Shown piece by piece: positions 8,975 to 18,316 of a stretch of 64,000 nt of DNA; positions within the stretch are counted from its first letter, which is position 1; each line of letters starts with the position of its first letter. A program made the translations under genes and the position numbers. The notes beneath the pieces are model-generated. The model was not told where the DNA came from. It made no database searches and saw nothing but the letters and a program-made list of their open reading frames with translations. This DNA is from Anaerolineae bacterium (GTDB lineage Bacteria > Chloroflexota > Anaerolineae > Aggregatilineales > Phototrophicaceae), in assembly GCA_022823165.1 (NCBI GenBank), contig JAJDXR010000086.1, forward strand, positions 1 through 64,000. Reading direction: 5' to 3'.

Positions 8975-10704
8975 CGCGCGCGCTGCGCCCAGGCCAGCAG
9001 AATCGTCGCCAGCGTCACAAGCGCGCCGGCGGCGGCCAGCGCCAGCCAGGCTAACAGGCGATTGGCGCCGCGATCGTAAACCCTGATCTCATCGACGACC
9101 AGCGGGCCCGCGCCGAAGGCTACTTGACGGGATTGCGCCAGCCCGTCCGACAGCGGAATGCGACTGACGCGCCAGCTGGAGGCCACGTCCTCGGGGGCGC
9201 GCCAGCGAATATCAAGCGCCGTCCCCCGCGCTTTGAAAGCCAGCCCGTCCGCGAATTCCACCGCGCGCCCGAAGCGGGCGGTCGGGTCGACGATGTCTTC
9301 GCCGGCGCCCGTTATCTGCCAGGTCTCGGCTTGATAAGCGCCGCGATACAGCGCCGGCTCAGTCTCCAGAATGTAGTCGCGCACACTGTGGTAAACGGGC
9401 AGGGGCGTGAACGTCGGCTTCTCAGGCTGATAATCCGGCTCCACCATGCGGAAATAATAAAAGGCTTGGTCGGCTTCAAAGGGGTCCTTGCGCGTGAAGA
9501 ACCAATACATCACATTGCCGACCCACTGCCATTCCTGCTGGATGCGGTCGTATAGCAGCGGCATATAACGCGCCGCCTGCTCCTGCGTCGCGTTGCCATA
9601 ATTGCCATAAAGCGAGATCTGGTCGGCCGGCAAGTCGGCATCGAGGGTGGCGTTCCAAGCCGCCTCGCTCAGCCAAATCGGCTTGTGGGCGTCGCCGTTG
9701 CGCACCATGATATCGCGATAATAGCTGTGCCGCCCAACGTTGACGCTGGTGGCGCGCAGCCGCCGGTCAGTCGGTCCGCTGCGCAGGCCGTATCCCTGTG
9801 CCGACAGCACATCGAAGCAATCGCCGCCGCCTAGATCATAAAGCTCCTGCAAGAACACCAGATCGCTCAAATCGCGGTTGCCATCCAGCGCGATGGTGGG
9901 GGCTATGGCGCCGCTAATGACGACGATAACCGGGTCTATCGCCTTGAGCGTCGCGTAGGCGCCGCATAACATGTCCACGTAGCCGGCCGGGTCAATGGGG
10001 TTATTGCCCCACTCCGGGTAGATATTCGGTTCATTCCAAATCTGATAGTGGCTGACGCGTCCGCGATAACGCGTCGCCACCGCCCGCGCGTAATTAAAAT
10101 AATCTTGCAAATCGTCGGGCGGCGCGCTGTCGCCCTCGTCGGGATTGGCGCGCGTCCAGGCTGGCGGATTGCTCAAGCGAACCATCAGCCGCAAGCCGTA
10201 GGACGCGCTCAAGTCTACGATCTGGTCGTATTTGACCCAGGTATCGGGCACATCCGGCCGACCGTCGCCGTTGAGATCGCGCGAGTCGCTGAATTGACCG
10301 CGCCCGTCCACTTCCAGGTCTTCCCAGGGGAATTCCTGCCGCAGCCATGCGAAGCCGGCGTCGCTGATCATCCGCAGCTTGGCCTCGATTTTGGGGCGCT
10401 CGACTTCTTGCTCGAGGAAGGTATTGATGCCGTAGGGAATCGCCGCCTTGTGGTCGATCGGCGCCAGCGGCTCAGTCTCAAGCGGCGCGCGGATGAGGTT
10501 GCCGGCCACTTCCACCAAGCCGCGCAGTTGACCCGGGGCGCTTTCTTCGCCGGTTTGCGACCACATGAATTGCCAAGCCAAACCGCGGCTGCGCAAGTCC
10601 ATAGCCAGCAACAGCGCAAGAGCGGCCAGAGCCAGAATGACGAGCAGGCCGCGTCGGCGCCAGTATTTGGCGGAGTCTGTTCTTGCCTCCCTCATGCGCC
10701 GCAT
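8971..10704 (-). CDS. Membrane-anchored glycoside-hydrolase-like protein (clan GH-A, GH39-like)
   Basis: About 577 aa. An N-terminal membrane segment (about residues 20-38) is followed by a TIM-barrel-like domain and a C-terminal membrane segment (about 550-572) ending in basic residues. The catalytic domain shows YQIWNEPN (W223, E225), the acid/base motif of clan A glycosidases, and a later WLSEAAWN segment that could hold the nucleophile Glu. A short EF-hand-like insert (DLNGDGRPDVPD, about 125) may bind calcium. It resembles beta-xylosidase/cellulase-type proteins in glycan operons. ATG 10704 and ATG 10695 are both possible starts; a TTG nine bases upstream is less likely. It is coupled to the downstream glycosyltransferase, which suggests paired remodelling of one surface glycan. 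Confidence 0.75.
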   Translation of the reverse strand: MRRMREARTDSAKYWRRRGLLVILALAALALLLAMDLRSRGLAWQFMWSQTGEESAPGQLRGLVEVAGNLIRAPLETEPLAPIDHKAAIPYGINTFLEQEVERPKIEAKLRMISDAGFAWLRQEFPWEDLEVDGRGQFSDSRDLNGDGRPDVPDTWVKYDQIVDLSASYGLRLMVRLSNPPAWTRANPDEGDSAPPDDLQDYFNYARAVATRYRGRVSHYQIWNEPNIYPEWGNNPIDPAGYVDMLCGAYATLKAIDPVIVVISGAIAPTIALDGNRDLSDLVFLQELYDLGGGDCFDVLSAQGYGLRSGPTDRRLRATSVNVGRHSYYRDIMVRNGDAHKPIWLSEAAWNATLDADLPADQISLYGNYGNATQEQAARYMPLLYDRIQQEWQWVGNVMYWFFTRKDPFEADQAFYYFRMVEPDYQPEKPTFTPLPVYHSVRDYILETEPALYRGAYQAETWQITGAGEDIVDPTARFGRAVEFADGLAFKARGTALDIRWRAPEDVASSWRVSRIPLSDGLAQSRQVAFGAGPLVVDEIRVYDRGANRLLAWLALAAAGALVTLATILLAWAQRAR

Positions 10705-10747
10705 TATAGCCAAGCGCGCTTAAATGGAATAGCGCAGTGGGCGCCAG

Positions 10748-10872
10748 CAGAGCAATCGCATCAGATTATTTTTACCACCGAGTACACCGAGGACACTGGG
10801 ATTCTTCCGGAAATTCCCATCGCTAGAATTATGTTGCAATCGACATAAACTGATTCTGGCGCGATTGCTCTG
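10748..10872. repeat. MITE-like element with perfect 12-bp terminal inverted repeats
   Basis: A 125-bp non-coding segment bounded by CAGAGCAATCGC (10748-10759) and its exact complement GCGATTGCTCTG (10861-10872). Inside, at 10771-10795, is the sequence TTACCACCGAGTACACCGAG, which recurs in other intergenic regions of this window. It fills the gap between divergent genes. Confidence 0.7.
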
Positions 10873-10950
10873 ATGTGTTGGGCAAAATTAACTTGCGTTG
10901 TGATTTTTTGTGATATACTGAGAAATATAAAGAAATATAGGATAAATTGT

Positions 10951-11544
10951 ATGAATATATTCATGATTTGCACAAAGAAATTCCAATACATACATTCTGA
11001 TAGAAGGAGGCTGCTATTCACTCGGCTCTTGCCAATTGCCGCTCTTCTTCTGCTTGTGGGCGTCAGCGCGCTCCCCGCGCTTGCGCAAGAAAGGCTGCCC
11101 GCCCCGGCGCCTCAGACATTTGTGCATGGGGTGAATGATAAAGCTGGTGGTCGGCTATGTGATCCAGAGACGGGCGAGTGTATCAGTTATGATGCATCAA
11201 AGTGCATTGATGTGTCTTTTACTGCAATTGATGGGGTAAACCTTCGTGACTATGCCATACGGCTCTGGTATGGTAAGAACCAAGCAGGGGTAGTGGCTGG
11301 ATATGATCGCTATCCCAAGAAGTGGTTTAATCCCTGGGATTGGCATAAGACTCAATCGCCTGAGATAGGTGGCGGCATCACACCAATTGGCGATTGGCCT
11401 GACAGCGGCAATTATGTTGAATTCACTTTATGCGGGCTTGCTAGCGGCCAAACCGTGAAGCTGAAGTTCAGAGCCGAAGACGCTCGGGAAAATTCGCAAT
11501 ACAAATATGGCGAAAAGACCAAGGGCATAAAAGTCAAGCTCTAA
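10951..11544 (+). CDS. Secreted protein of unknown function
   Basis: About 197 aa from ATG 10951. A basic stretch (SDRRR) and hydrophobic core (LLPIAALLLLVGVSALPALA) form a signal peptide, with a likely cut after ALA before QERLPAP. The mature part has four cysteines (in GGRLCDPETGECIS, ASKCIDVSF and TLCGLASG) and looks like a single beta-rich domain. No family was recognised. The 5' end is unusually AT-rich for this window. An AGGAGG lies inside the signal-peptide coding region at about 11004 but has no normal start codon after it, so the start is uncertain. Confidence 0.6.
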   Translation: MNIFMICTKKFQYIHSDRRRLLFTRLLPIAALLLLVGVSALPALAQERLPAPAPQTFVHGVNDKAGGRLCDPETGECISYDASKCIDVSFTAIDGVNLRDYAIRLWYGKNQAGVVAGYDRYPKKWFNPWDWHKTQSPEIGGGITPIGDWPDSGNYVEFTLCGLASGQTVKLKFRAEDARENSQYKYGEKTKGIKVKL

Positions 11545-12060
11545 GCTGTGCTGCTTGCGCCACATCCCTAGCCGTAGGGGGCGAGCCATGGCGCGCGACC
11601 TACAAGGCTTGTCCGATGCGGGAGAGTCCGCCTGTTGTCGTTGACGACCTGGCATTGCTCAAAATCGCCCATAGCCAAACCAGCTTCCCCTCATTGATAT
11701 GGGGGACTGAGGGGGTAGGCCCCCGGGCGGTAGCGCGCCGGCCAGTACCGGACAAGCCTTACAGTTTACGACATGAATACATATTAGCATTGCCCTGACG
11801 CCGAGCGCAGGGCAACCGCATCAAATTGAAATTGCGCTGACATCGACGATTTTCCCCGCAACATTGGTGATCTTTAGGGACGATTCTGTACTTCGTCCGA
11901 AATTTGCAGACCATTTTCAACGAGCGCCTCACCAAAAGTCCTTGGATTTTCAGCATTTCCGTGGCGAGCGGCGCATTATGATTTTGGTGCGATTGTCCTG
12001 CCCCCGCGCGGCCAAGTTTTGATTTGCAGCGCCAGATGTGTTTAACTTGACAAAAGGACT
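11545..12060. other. Intergenic region with repeat elements, no gene seen
   Basis: A 516-bp gap holding a TIR-bounded element (11604-11760), a small stem-loop GCCCTG/CAGGGC near 11791-11813 and a copy of the recurring AGGGCAACCGCATCAAA motif. Short open frames here look like shadows. A weak AAAGGA near 12053 may serve the next gene. Confidence 0.5.
11604..11760. repeat. MITE-like element with perfect 12-bp terminal inverted repeats
   Basis: A 157-bp segment bounded by AAGGCTTGTCCG (11604-11615) and its exact complement CGGACAAGCCTT (11749-11760). It encodes no evident protein. The sequence differs from the 10748 element, so it is a second repeat type. Confidence 0.6.
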
Positions 12061-12072
12061 TTGGGCCGCCGC

Positions 12073-13542
12073 ATGATCATGAGACTCTACATTGTTGCGC
12101 TTCTGCTGCCATTGGCGCTGGCCCCCGCTCAAGCGCAGGGCCTGCTTGAGCGGGCGGACTGCCTCACAGTCCCGGCCGGGCATGTGGCGCGCTGCGGCTA
12201 TGTGACCCTGCCGCAAGATTATGACGGTCCAAGCGACCCGAAGGTCGAAATCTATTTTACGGCGATTCAAAGCCGGCATAGCGCGCCCCAGCCCGACCCG
12301 CTGGTTTATCTGGTTGGGGGTCCCGGCAGCAGCGGCTCGCAGCTATTACAGACCTCCTTCAACAAATATCTGCGCGCCTTCGCCAGCGACCGCGATATTA
12401 TCGTCATCGATCAGCGCGGCGCCGGGCTTTCCAATCCACCGCTTTACTGTCGCGAAGCCTTGTTTCGCCTGGATGAGATCCTGCAGAGCCACCACGCCGA
12501 TTATGCTGAACTCATGCTCGATATCCTTAGGGAATGCCGTCAGCGGCTTTCGGCTAAGGGTGTGCGTTTCGACACCTTTCACAGCGTCAACATTGCCCGC
12601 GATGTCGTCAACGTGATGCTCTCCTTGGGCTACGAGCAGTGGAATCTGGTGGGCGTGTCTTACGGCTCGCGGCTGGCGCTGACCATGATGCGGGATTATC
12701 CGCAATATCTGCGCAGCGTAATCCTTGACTCGGTGTATCCGCCGCAGGCTGATATCTACCTGGACGCTTATTATCATGCCGAACGAGCGCTGTCGGCGCT
12801 TTTCGCGGCCTGCGAGGCTTCCGCCGTTTGCAGCGCCCGCTATCCCGACTTTGAAACGCTGTTTTACCAGCTCTTCCACCAACTGAACCAGAAGCCGCTG
12901 GTGGCGCAGTATCAGCCGCGCGGCAATCAGGAGTTGAACATCGAGGTCAGCGGCTATCGCCTCTACGACTGGGTCTTCAGTTGGCTCTATGAAGTGGATT
13001 CCATCAAGCTGATCCCGCGCCTGGTCTATGACTTGCAGCAAGGCCGTACCCGAGACCCGGTACGCATCGGCCTGAGCTACGAAGCGTCCATGACTTCCCT
13101 CAGCCTGGGCATGCACTATACCGTGCAGTGCCAGGAGGAATACGGCTCGGCGCAAAACCGCGATTACGCCGGCATGCTGCAGGCGCACCCGCATCTGAGC
13201 GGCTACCTGCGCTACCCGGTCGAAGGCGCGGCGACCTTGTCAAGGCTCTGCGATTTGTGGGGGGCGAAGGCGCGGCCGCCACAGGCGAATGCGCCAGTGA
13301 CAAGCGATATCCCGGCCTTGCTGCTCTCCGGCAACTTCGACCCCATCACGCCGGCTGCTTATGCCGAGCAAGCGCGAGAGACGCTCTCGGCGGCTTTTAG
13401 TTTCGTCTGGCCGCATGTGGGCCACGGCGTTCTGCGCTCGGATCGCTGCGCCGTGCGCATAGCCAAGGCTTTCCTCGTGGATCCGCATACAGAGCCGGAC
13501 AGCAGCTGTATCGCCAGCACGCGCGCAATAGACTTCCAGTAG
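12073..13542 (+). CDS. Secreted alpha/beta hydrolase, TAP-like (proline iminopeptidase/tripeptidyl aminopeptidase type)
   Basis: About 489 aa with a signal peptide (MRLYIVALLLPLALAPAQA, then QG). The fold is the alpha/beta hydrolase type found in secreted tripeptidyl aminopeptidases. It has the oxyanion region YLVGGPGSSG, the segment VIDQRGAGLS, the nucleophile elbow GVSYGS (Ser about 196), the acid in LLLSGNFDPITPA and the His in PHVGHGVL. The last parts form the TAP-like C-terminal region. Members cleave N-terminal residues or tripeptides from peptides outside the cytoplasm. Starts at TTG 12061, ATG 12073 or ATG 12079 are all possible. The only weak Shine-Dalgarno site (AAAGGA, about 12053) does not decide between them. 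Confidence 0.85.
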   Translation: MIMRLYIVALLLPLALAPAQAQGLLERADCLTVPAGHVARCGYVTLPQDYDGPSDPKVEIYFTAIQSRHSAPQPDPLVYLVGGPGSSGSQLLQTSFNKYLRAFASDRDIIVIDQRGAGLSNPPLYCREALFRLDEILQSHHADYAELMLDILRECRQRLSAKGVRFDTFHSVNIARDVVNVMLSLGYEQWNLVGVSYGSRLALTMMRDYPQYLRSVILDSVYPPQADIYLDAYYHAERALSALFAACEASAVCSARYPDFETLFYQLFHQLNQKPLVAQYQPRGNQELNIEVSGYRLYDWVFSWLYEVDSIKLIPRLVYDLQQGRTRDPVRIGLSYEASMTSLSLGMHYTVQCQEEYGSAQNRDYAGMLQAHPHLSGYLRYPVEGAATLSRLCDLWGAKARPPQANAPVTSDIPALLLSGNFDPITPAAYAEQARETLSAAFSFVWPHVGHGVLRSDRCAVRIAKAFLVDPHTEPDSSCIASTRAIDFQ

Positions 13543-13739
13543 CTTGCGCGCGCTTTTACGCTAAGCGCTTCAGCTTGCCCGCTCAATAAAGCAATACAGC
13601 TTCCGCAGGATATTTTTCGCGCGCTGGCGCCTGCTTAATAGTCCGTAAGCGAGCCATTGGCATTGCGTAGGCTGGCCGTCAAGTTACTGGAAGAGAAACC
13701 GCTAATATTATGCTGGAGTAAAAGTAGAGGAGGGCAACA

Positions 13740-15794
13740 ATGCGAAAATACTTTGATTCAACTAGAGCTTGCCTTCGACTGATGATATTATGCGGCTTGC
13801 TGTCGGGCGGCCTGACCTTGGGACAGAGCCTGCCCAGCGCGGAGTTTGCCGCGAATGTGGCGGCATCTCCGGATCCGCTTCACCAGGTGGTGCTGCCGCG
13901 CCTCTATGCCGTCATCGGGGCGGATATATCGCCAACGCTGGGCGACGCGACGCTTATCAACCGATTCCGGTTCATCGTGTCGCTGGCCATGGTTGACGCG
14001 GCTGCGCCTTACCATCCGACGGCGGTTGGCATGTATTCCCGCATTCCGCGGCGCCCAGAGGCGGAATGGACTGACGCCAATATCAACACTGCGATGCTTC
14101 ACGGCGCTTACCAGGCCCTGATGGGCTTGCTGCCGGAGCGCCAAAATGTCTGGCGCGATATGATGCGCGATATCGGCTTGGACCCGGATAACGCGAGCGA
14201 AGATCTGATTTCAGCGGTCGGCATAGGCAATGTCGCCGGCAAAGCCGCGCACGACGCCAGGCTCCACGATGGCGTCAATCAAGTAGGGAATTACCAGGAC
14301 ACGACCGGGTATATGCCGGTCAATTCCGCCTACGAGCTGCGCGATCCATCCCGCTGGCAGCCGGGTATGCGCCGGCAGGGCGTGGGTGTGTATACGGTGC
14401 AGCACTTTGTCACGCCGCAACTTTCCAATATGGAGCCTATGGCGCCATTCAACCCGCGCGAACTGCGGGTCGCTCCGCCGACTGCCAGCCATCCGGAAAA
14501 TCTGGAGGCTTATCAAGCGCAAGCCGACGCCGTGCTGCGGATCTCGGCGGAACTCACCGATGAGATGAAGATGCAGGCCGAGCTCTTCGATAACAAGGTC
14601 GCTTCCTTGGGTTTGTCCTACATCCATCTTGCAAGCGAAATGGGCTTGTCGCCAGCCGATATCGCGCGCGGCTATTTCCTCAAGGCCTCAGCCTGGATGG
14701 ACGCCGCGATTGTGACTTGGCAGGAGAAGCTGCGCTATGACGCCATCCGCCCGAACAGCGCGATCGCCTACCTGTACGGCGACCAGCCTGTGACGGCATG
14801 GGGCGGTCCCGGCCAAGGCGCGCGCGAAATAGCGGCCAAAGACTGGAGAGCGTACCTGCCCGAGCCGGATCACCCGGAATATCCCTCCGGCAGCACCTGC
14901 GGCTGTTATGCCCATGCCCGCGCTTTGCAGCGCTACAGCGGCGGCGATGAGCTGGATTGGAGCGTCAGTTACCCCGCCGGCTCGTCGCGGATTGAGCCGG
15001 GACTAAGGCCAGCCCGCGATCTGACGCTGACATTTGACACCTGGTCTGATTTCGCCCATGCCTGCGGGCAATCGCGGCATTGGAGCGGCGTTCACTTCGC
15101 CGCCGCCGTTGAAGCCAGCGCGAACTATTGCAGCACTTTCGGCGACAGAGCCTATGAGTACTTCCAATCGCTGATGGATGGCAGCGCGCCCTTGCGGCAG
15201 CCAGCGCAGGCTTTGCCGGCAGACCCCTGGCTATCATCAGAGCGGGCGGCGCCGGCGCCAATCGTCGTGCCCGAAAATACCTATCCCACGCCGCAGTCAT
15301 GTGAATTCGCAGGCGACTCGGTCTCTGTCACCGCCGTCAATAATGGCGCATTTTGCGAAGCTGTGGACAGGACTGGCCTATCGGCGCCGGCCGAAGCTCT
15401 TGAAGCAGTCGCCATCTCCGGCGAAATGGACTTCGGCGCTCAAGTCTGTTTTGGGCAGCCCGGTTCAATCATCCTGCTGGAAGCCGACGGCCTCGCGCCC
15501 AGCTACCAGGAATTGCCCAGCTACCAGGCAAGCGACTCGACCTGCGCCTGGATCAAGCGACCCGGCACAGTAGTTTTAGTGGCCGCGCCGCCGGAATTGT
15601 CGGATTGCGCGGTGACGGCCACGGCAGTTCTCAACTTCCGCCGCAGTCCTGAAAACGGGGATATTATCGGCCACATCCAGAAGGGCGAGCGGCTGCTTGT
15701 CGCCGCACGAACGCCCTACTGGTACAATGTCCAATATGGTGGCAGATTAGGCTGGATCAGCGGCGACTATGTTCAGGCGAATATCTTCTGTTAG
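13740..15794 (+). CDS. Secreted vanadium-haloperoxidase-like protein with SH3b tail, catalytic His replaced
   Basis: A 684-aa exported protein with a good Shine-Dalgarno site (GGAGGG) before ATG 13740 and an N-terminal signal segment. The central domain matches the vanadium haloperoxidase/acid phosphatase superfamily. K330-x6-R337-P, P382-S-G-S385 and S445-R446-x5-H452 stand for the K-RP, PSGH and SR-H vanadate/phosphate-binding motifs. The PSGH histidine is Ser here, and the Asp that usually follows the last His is absent. The C-terminus (about 520-684) has a Cys-bearing domain with an RPGTVVL segment, then an SH3b domain (CAVTATAVLNFR to GWISGDYV). The same tail occurs in the protein at 20440. 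The SH3b domain may anchor it to the surface. Activity is uncertain. Confidence 0.78.
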   Translation: MRKYFDSTRACLRLMILCGLLSGGLTLGQSLPSAEFAANVAASPDPLHQVVLPRLYAVIGADISPTLGDATLINRFRFIVSLAMVDAAAPYHPTAVGMYSRIPRRPEAEWTDANINTAMLHGAYQALMGLLPERQNVWRDMMRDIGLDPDNASEDLISAVGIGNVAGKAAHDARLHDGVNQVGNYQDTTGYMPVNSAYELRDPSRWQPGMRRQGVGVYTVQHFVTPQLSNMEPMAPFNPRELRVAPPTASHPENLEAYQAQADAVLRISAELTDEMKMQAELFDNKVASLGLSYIHLASEMGLSPADIARGYFLKASAWMDAAIVTWQEKLRYDAIRPNSAIAYLYGDQPVTAWGGPGQGAREIAAKDWRAYLPEPDHPEYPSGSTCGCYAHARALQRYSGGDELDWSVSYPAGSSRIEPGLRPARDLTLTFDTWSDFAHACGQSRHWSGVHFAAAVEASANYCSTFGDRAYEYFQSLMDGSAPLRQPAQALPADPWLSSERAAPAPIVVPENTYPTPQSCEFAGDSVSVTAVNNGAFCEAVDRTGLSAPAEALEAVAISGEMDFGAQVCFGQPGSIILLEADGLAPSYQELPSYQASDSTCAWIKRPGTVVLVAAPPELSDCAVTATAVLNFRRSPENGDIIGHIQKGERLLVAARTPYWYNVQYGGRLGWISGDYVQANIFC

Positions 15795-15865
15795 GGAGCA
15801 ACTCGCCTTCTTGAGCCGCGGCCAGGCAGCAGTCAGTTAGTCGCGGCTCGTTGTGGAAGGACCAG

Positions 15866-16849
15866 ATGACAGTCGAAATCCTAACCATGCAAGATGTTGA
15901 GGCGGCCGCGCGAGCGGTCTCTCCCCATGTTTTGCGCACAGCCCAGCGCGTATCGCCGGGTTTAAGCGCGCGCCTGGGCTGCCAAGTCTCCCTCAAGCTC
16001 GAAATGCGGCAGCACAGTGGCTCTTTTAAGACGCGCGGCGCCTTTCACCAAATGCTAGCCCTGGGCGACGAGGCGCTGAGCCAGGGTGTGGTCGCTGTCA
16101 GCGGCGGCAACTTCGCCCGCGCCGTGGCCTATTGCAGCGGCATCCTGGGCGTCGACGCCATCGTCTGTATGCCTGAGAACGCGCCGCAGGGCTCGATTGA
16201 CGCTACTCGCGATTATGGCGCTACGGTCGAATTACTGCCCGATGCCGTCGCCGCTTTCGCCCGCGCCGACGACTGGGTGAATAGGGGCCGCACCGCCCTG
16301 CACCCCTTCGACAATGCCGAGCAAATCGCCGGCAACGGCGTGGTCGCGCTGGAGATTATGCGCGATTGCCCAACCATGACCGACATCATCGTCAGCATCG
16401 GCGGCGGCGGCTTGATCGCCGGTGTCATTTCGGCGGTAAAAGCGCTTAGGCCCGGGGCGCGCGTCTGGGGCGTCGAGCCGGACACGGCACCAACCATGCG
16501 CCGCGCGCTGGACGCCGGCGAGATCGTCAATATCAAGCCGGCCTCGCTTTCGGCGACTCTCAGCGCGCCCTTCGTTAGTCAGGCGGCGCTGGACCTATGC
16601 CGCCAGCATCTGGAGGATCTTATCCTGGTCAGCGACCTGGATATGATTGCCGCTCAGCAGTATTTCATACAACAGGAAGACTTGCGCCCGGAATTGGCCG
16701 CCGCCAGCACCCTCGCGGCTGCCGAGCGCATCAAGGACCGCCTGCCGGCTGAGGCGCAGCTAGTGCTGCTGATCTGCGGCTGCAACGATTCAGCGCAAGC
16801 TGTGGCGGGTTACGCCGAGCTGCTGGAGGCCTCCGACGCTCAGCCGTAG
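15866..16849 (+). CDS. PLP-dependent threonine/serine dehydratase-family enzyme
   Basis: A 327-aa fold-type II PLP enzyme of the threonine dehydratase/serine racemase type. The PLP lysine lies in SGSFKTRGA (K55), the asparagine loop in VSGGNFARAV, and the phosphate-binding glycine loop in SIGGGGLIAG. It ends with a LLICGCNDS segment. No ACT regulatory domain is present, so it resembles catabolic or hydroxy-amino-acid lyases. ATG 15866 is preceded by GGAAGG at 5 bp spacing; a TTG 15 bp upstream is less likely. The 3' end overlaps the convergent kinase gene by 10 bp. Likely products are 2-oxo acids plus ammonia; the exact substrate is not clear. Confidence 0.88.
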   Translation: MTVEILTMQDVEAAARAVSPHVLRTAQRVSPGLSARLGCQVSLKLEMRQHSGSFKTRGAFHQMLALGDEALSQGVVAVSGGNFARAVAYCSGILGVDAIVCMPENAPQGSIDATRDYGATVELLPDAVAAFARADDWVNRGRTALHPFDNAEQIAGNGVVALEIMRDCPTMTDIIVSIGGGGLIAGVISAVKALRPGARVWGVEPDTAPTMRRALDAGEIVNIKPASLSATLSAPFVSQAALDLCRQHLEDLILVSDLDMIAAQQYFIQQEDLRPELAAASTLAAAERIKDRLPAEAQLVLLICGCNDSAQAVAGYAELLEASDAQP

Positions 16850-18288
16850 AGTCGTCGGTAAAGCTCAACCTGGCGTTCGCGCGCCGCTTTCATCAGGCTG
16901 ACAGCCTGCGCATCAGGCTGGACGACGCGGCCGATTCGCGGCGGCTTGGCGGCCGGGTCCATGCCGTCCAGACTGCGCAGCATCATCAGAGCCACACCGC
17001 GCGCTGTGATCTCAGCTTCAGCCAGCAGTTGCAGCGGACTATCAAAGACATTCGCCAGCATTTGCGCCCAAGCCGCCGAAGACTGCAGCGCGCCGCCGGC
17101 GGCCGCCACCGTCGCGCCCGGCGCTTTGAGCTGGTCGAAAATCAGCGACAAGCGGATCGCCACCGCCTCCAGATGCGCCTGCAAGATATCAACTCGGCCA
17201 GTGTTGCGGCGGATGCCATGTACGGTGCCGGAGGCGTTCGGCTGCCAGCCCGGGCTGCGCTCGCCGGCCAGCAGCGGCAGCACCGTCAGCCCGTGGCCAT
17301 CGGGCGGGCGCTCGCTGAGCTGGTCTTCCAGGCCGCCATCGTCTTGCAGCAAGTCCTTCATCAGCCACTGATAAACATTGCCGCCCTCGCTGGTAGCGCC
17401 GCCTACCAGCGGCAGGCCGGCGCAGACCAAATAGCGCCACAGCCCGCGTGGCACACGCTCAATGTCTTTGACCACCCGCAGCGCTGAGGTCGTGCCCATG
17501 GTCAAGGCGATGCGGCTGCTGTCTAGCGCGCCCGAACCGATATTGGCCGCGGCGCCATCACCCAGCGCCAGGAAGAAAGGCGTGTACCGCAGCGGCCTCC
17601 AGCGAGCGGCATACTCGGCTCTCAGCCCCGTCAGCGCCCGGTCATAATCCGCCAGGCGCGGCAGTTTGCTCAGCAGGTTCTCGCCAACCAGCAGCCGCGC
17701 ATATTCCCGATGCCAGTCACGGCGCGCCGTCTCCAGCAAACCGGACCAACTCGCCAGCGAATAGCTGACCGGCGCCTCGCGCCCGAACCACTGCCGGTAG
17801 AGGTAGCCGCCGATGTCGCTGACGCGGCTGATGCGCGCTTCAAGCGCTGGTTGCGCGCGTTGCAGTTGAGCGTATTGCGCTGGCAGGTAAGCCGGATGCA
17901 ACCTGCAGCCCGTGGCTTGATGATAGGCGTCGGCGCGGCCGCCCAGCTTCGTCAAGAGCGCTGGAATCTCGGAACGACCCAGCGTATCGGCATAGGTCAG
18001 CACCGGCGTACAGGCCTCGCCCTCGGCGTCCAAACCCAGCCAGTTGCCGGCGAAACTGGCCAAGCCCGCCGCGCGAATCGAGCTCGCCGCCGGATGATTC
18101 AAGATCTCGTCCAGGCAGGTTTCGACCAGGCGCCGCAACTCAGCCGCATCGGCTGTGGCGCGCCCGGCGCTATCGGTGAAGAAGTCGTGTTTGCGGCTGC
18201 AAATCGCGCCGTCGATCAGCCGCGCGTCATCATCAAAGAGCAGCGTCCGCGCCGATGAACTGCCGAGGTCGATAACGAGCAAACTCAC
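16840..18288 (-). CDS. FGGY-family carbohydrate kinase
   Basis: A 482-aa sugar kinase of the FGGY family (gluconate/xylulose/glycerol kinase type), phosphorylating a sugar or sugar acid with ATP. It begins with the phosphate-1 motif LLVIDLGSSSARTLLFD. The middle has FLALGDGAAANIGSGA and IALTMGTTSALR, and the C-terminal lobe has VAAAGGALQSSAAWAQMLANV, the adenosine-binding region. GTG 18288 has a GAGGGG Shine-Dalgarno site at 9 bp spacing and is preferred over TTG 18309. It lies 28 bp downstream of the aldo/keto reductase on the same strand, so the two probably form a sugar-metabolism operon. The substrate is not identifiable, gluconate being one possibility. Confidence 0.87.
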   Translation of the reverse strand: MSLLVIDLGSSSARTLLFDDDARLIDGAICSRKHDFFTDSAGRATADAAELRRLVETCLDEILNHPAASSIRAAGLASFAGNWLGLDAEGEACTPVLTYADTLGRSEIPALLTKLGGRADAYHQATGCRLHPAYLPAQYAQLQRAQPALEARISRVSDIGGYLYRQWFGREAPVSYSLASWSGLLETARRDWHREYARLLVGENLLSKLPRLADYDRALTGLRAEYAARWRPLRYTPFFLALGDGAAANIGSGALDSSRIALTMGTTSALRVVKDIERVPRGLWRYLVCAGLPLVGGATSEGGNVYQWLMKDLLQDDGGLEDQLSERPPDGHGLTVLPLLAGERSPGWQPNASGTVHGIRRNTGRVDILQAHLEAVAIRLSLIFDQLKAPGATVAAAGGALQSSAAWAQMLANVFDSPLQLLAEAEITARGVALMMLRSLDGMDPAAKPPRIGRVVQPDAQAVSLMKAARERQVELYRRLYG

Positions 18289-18316
18289 CGGCGGAGGCCC
18301 CTCGCTCAAGCAAGCT

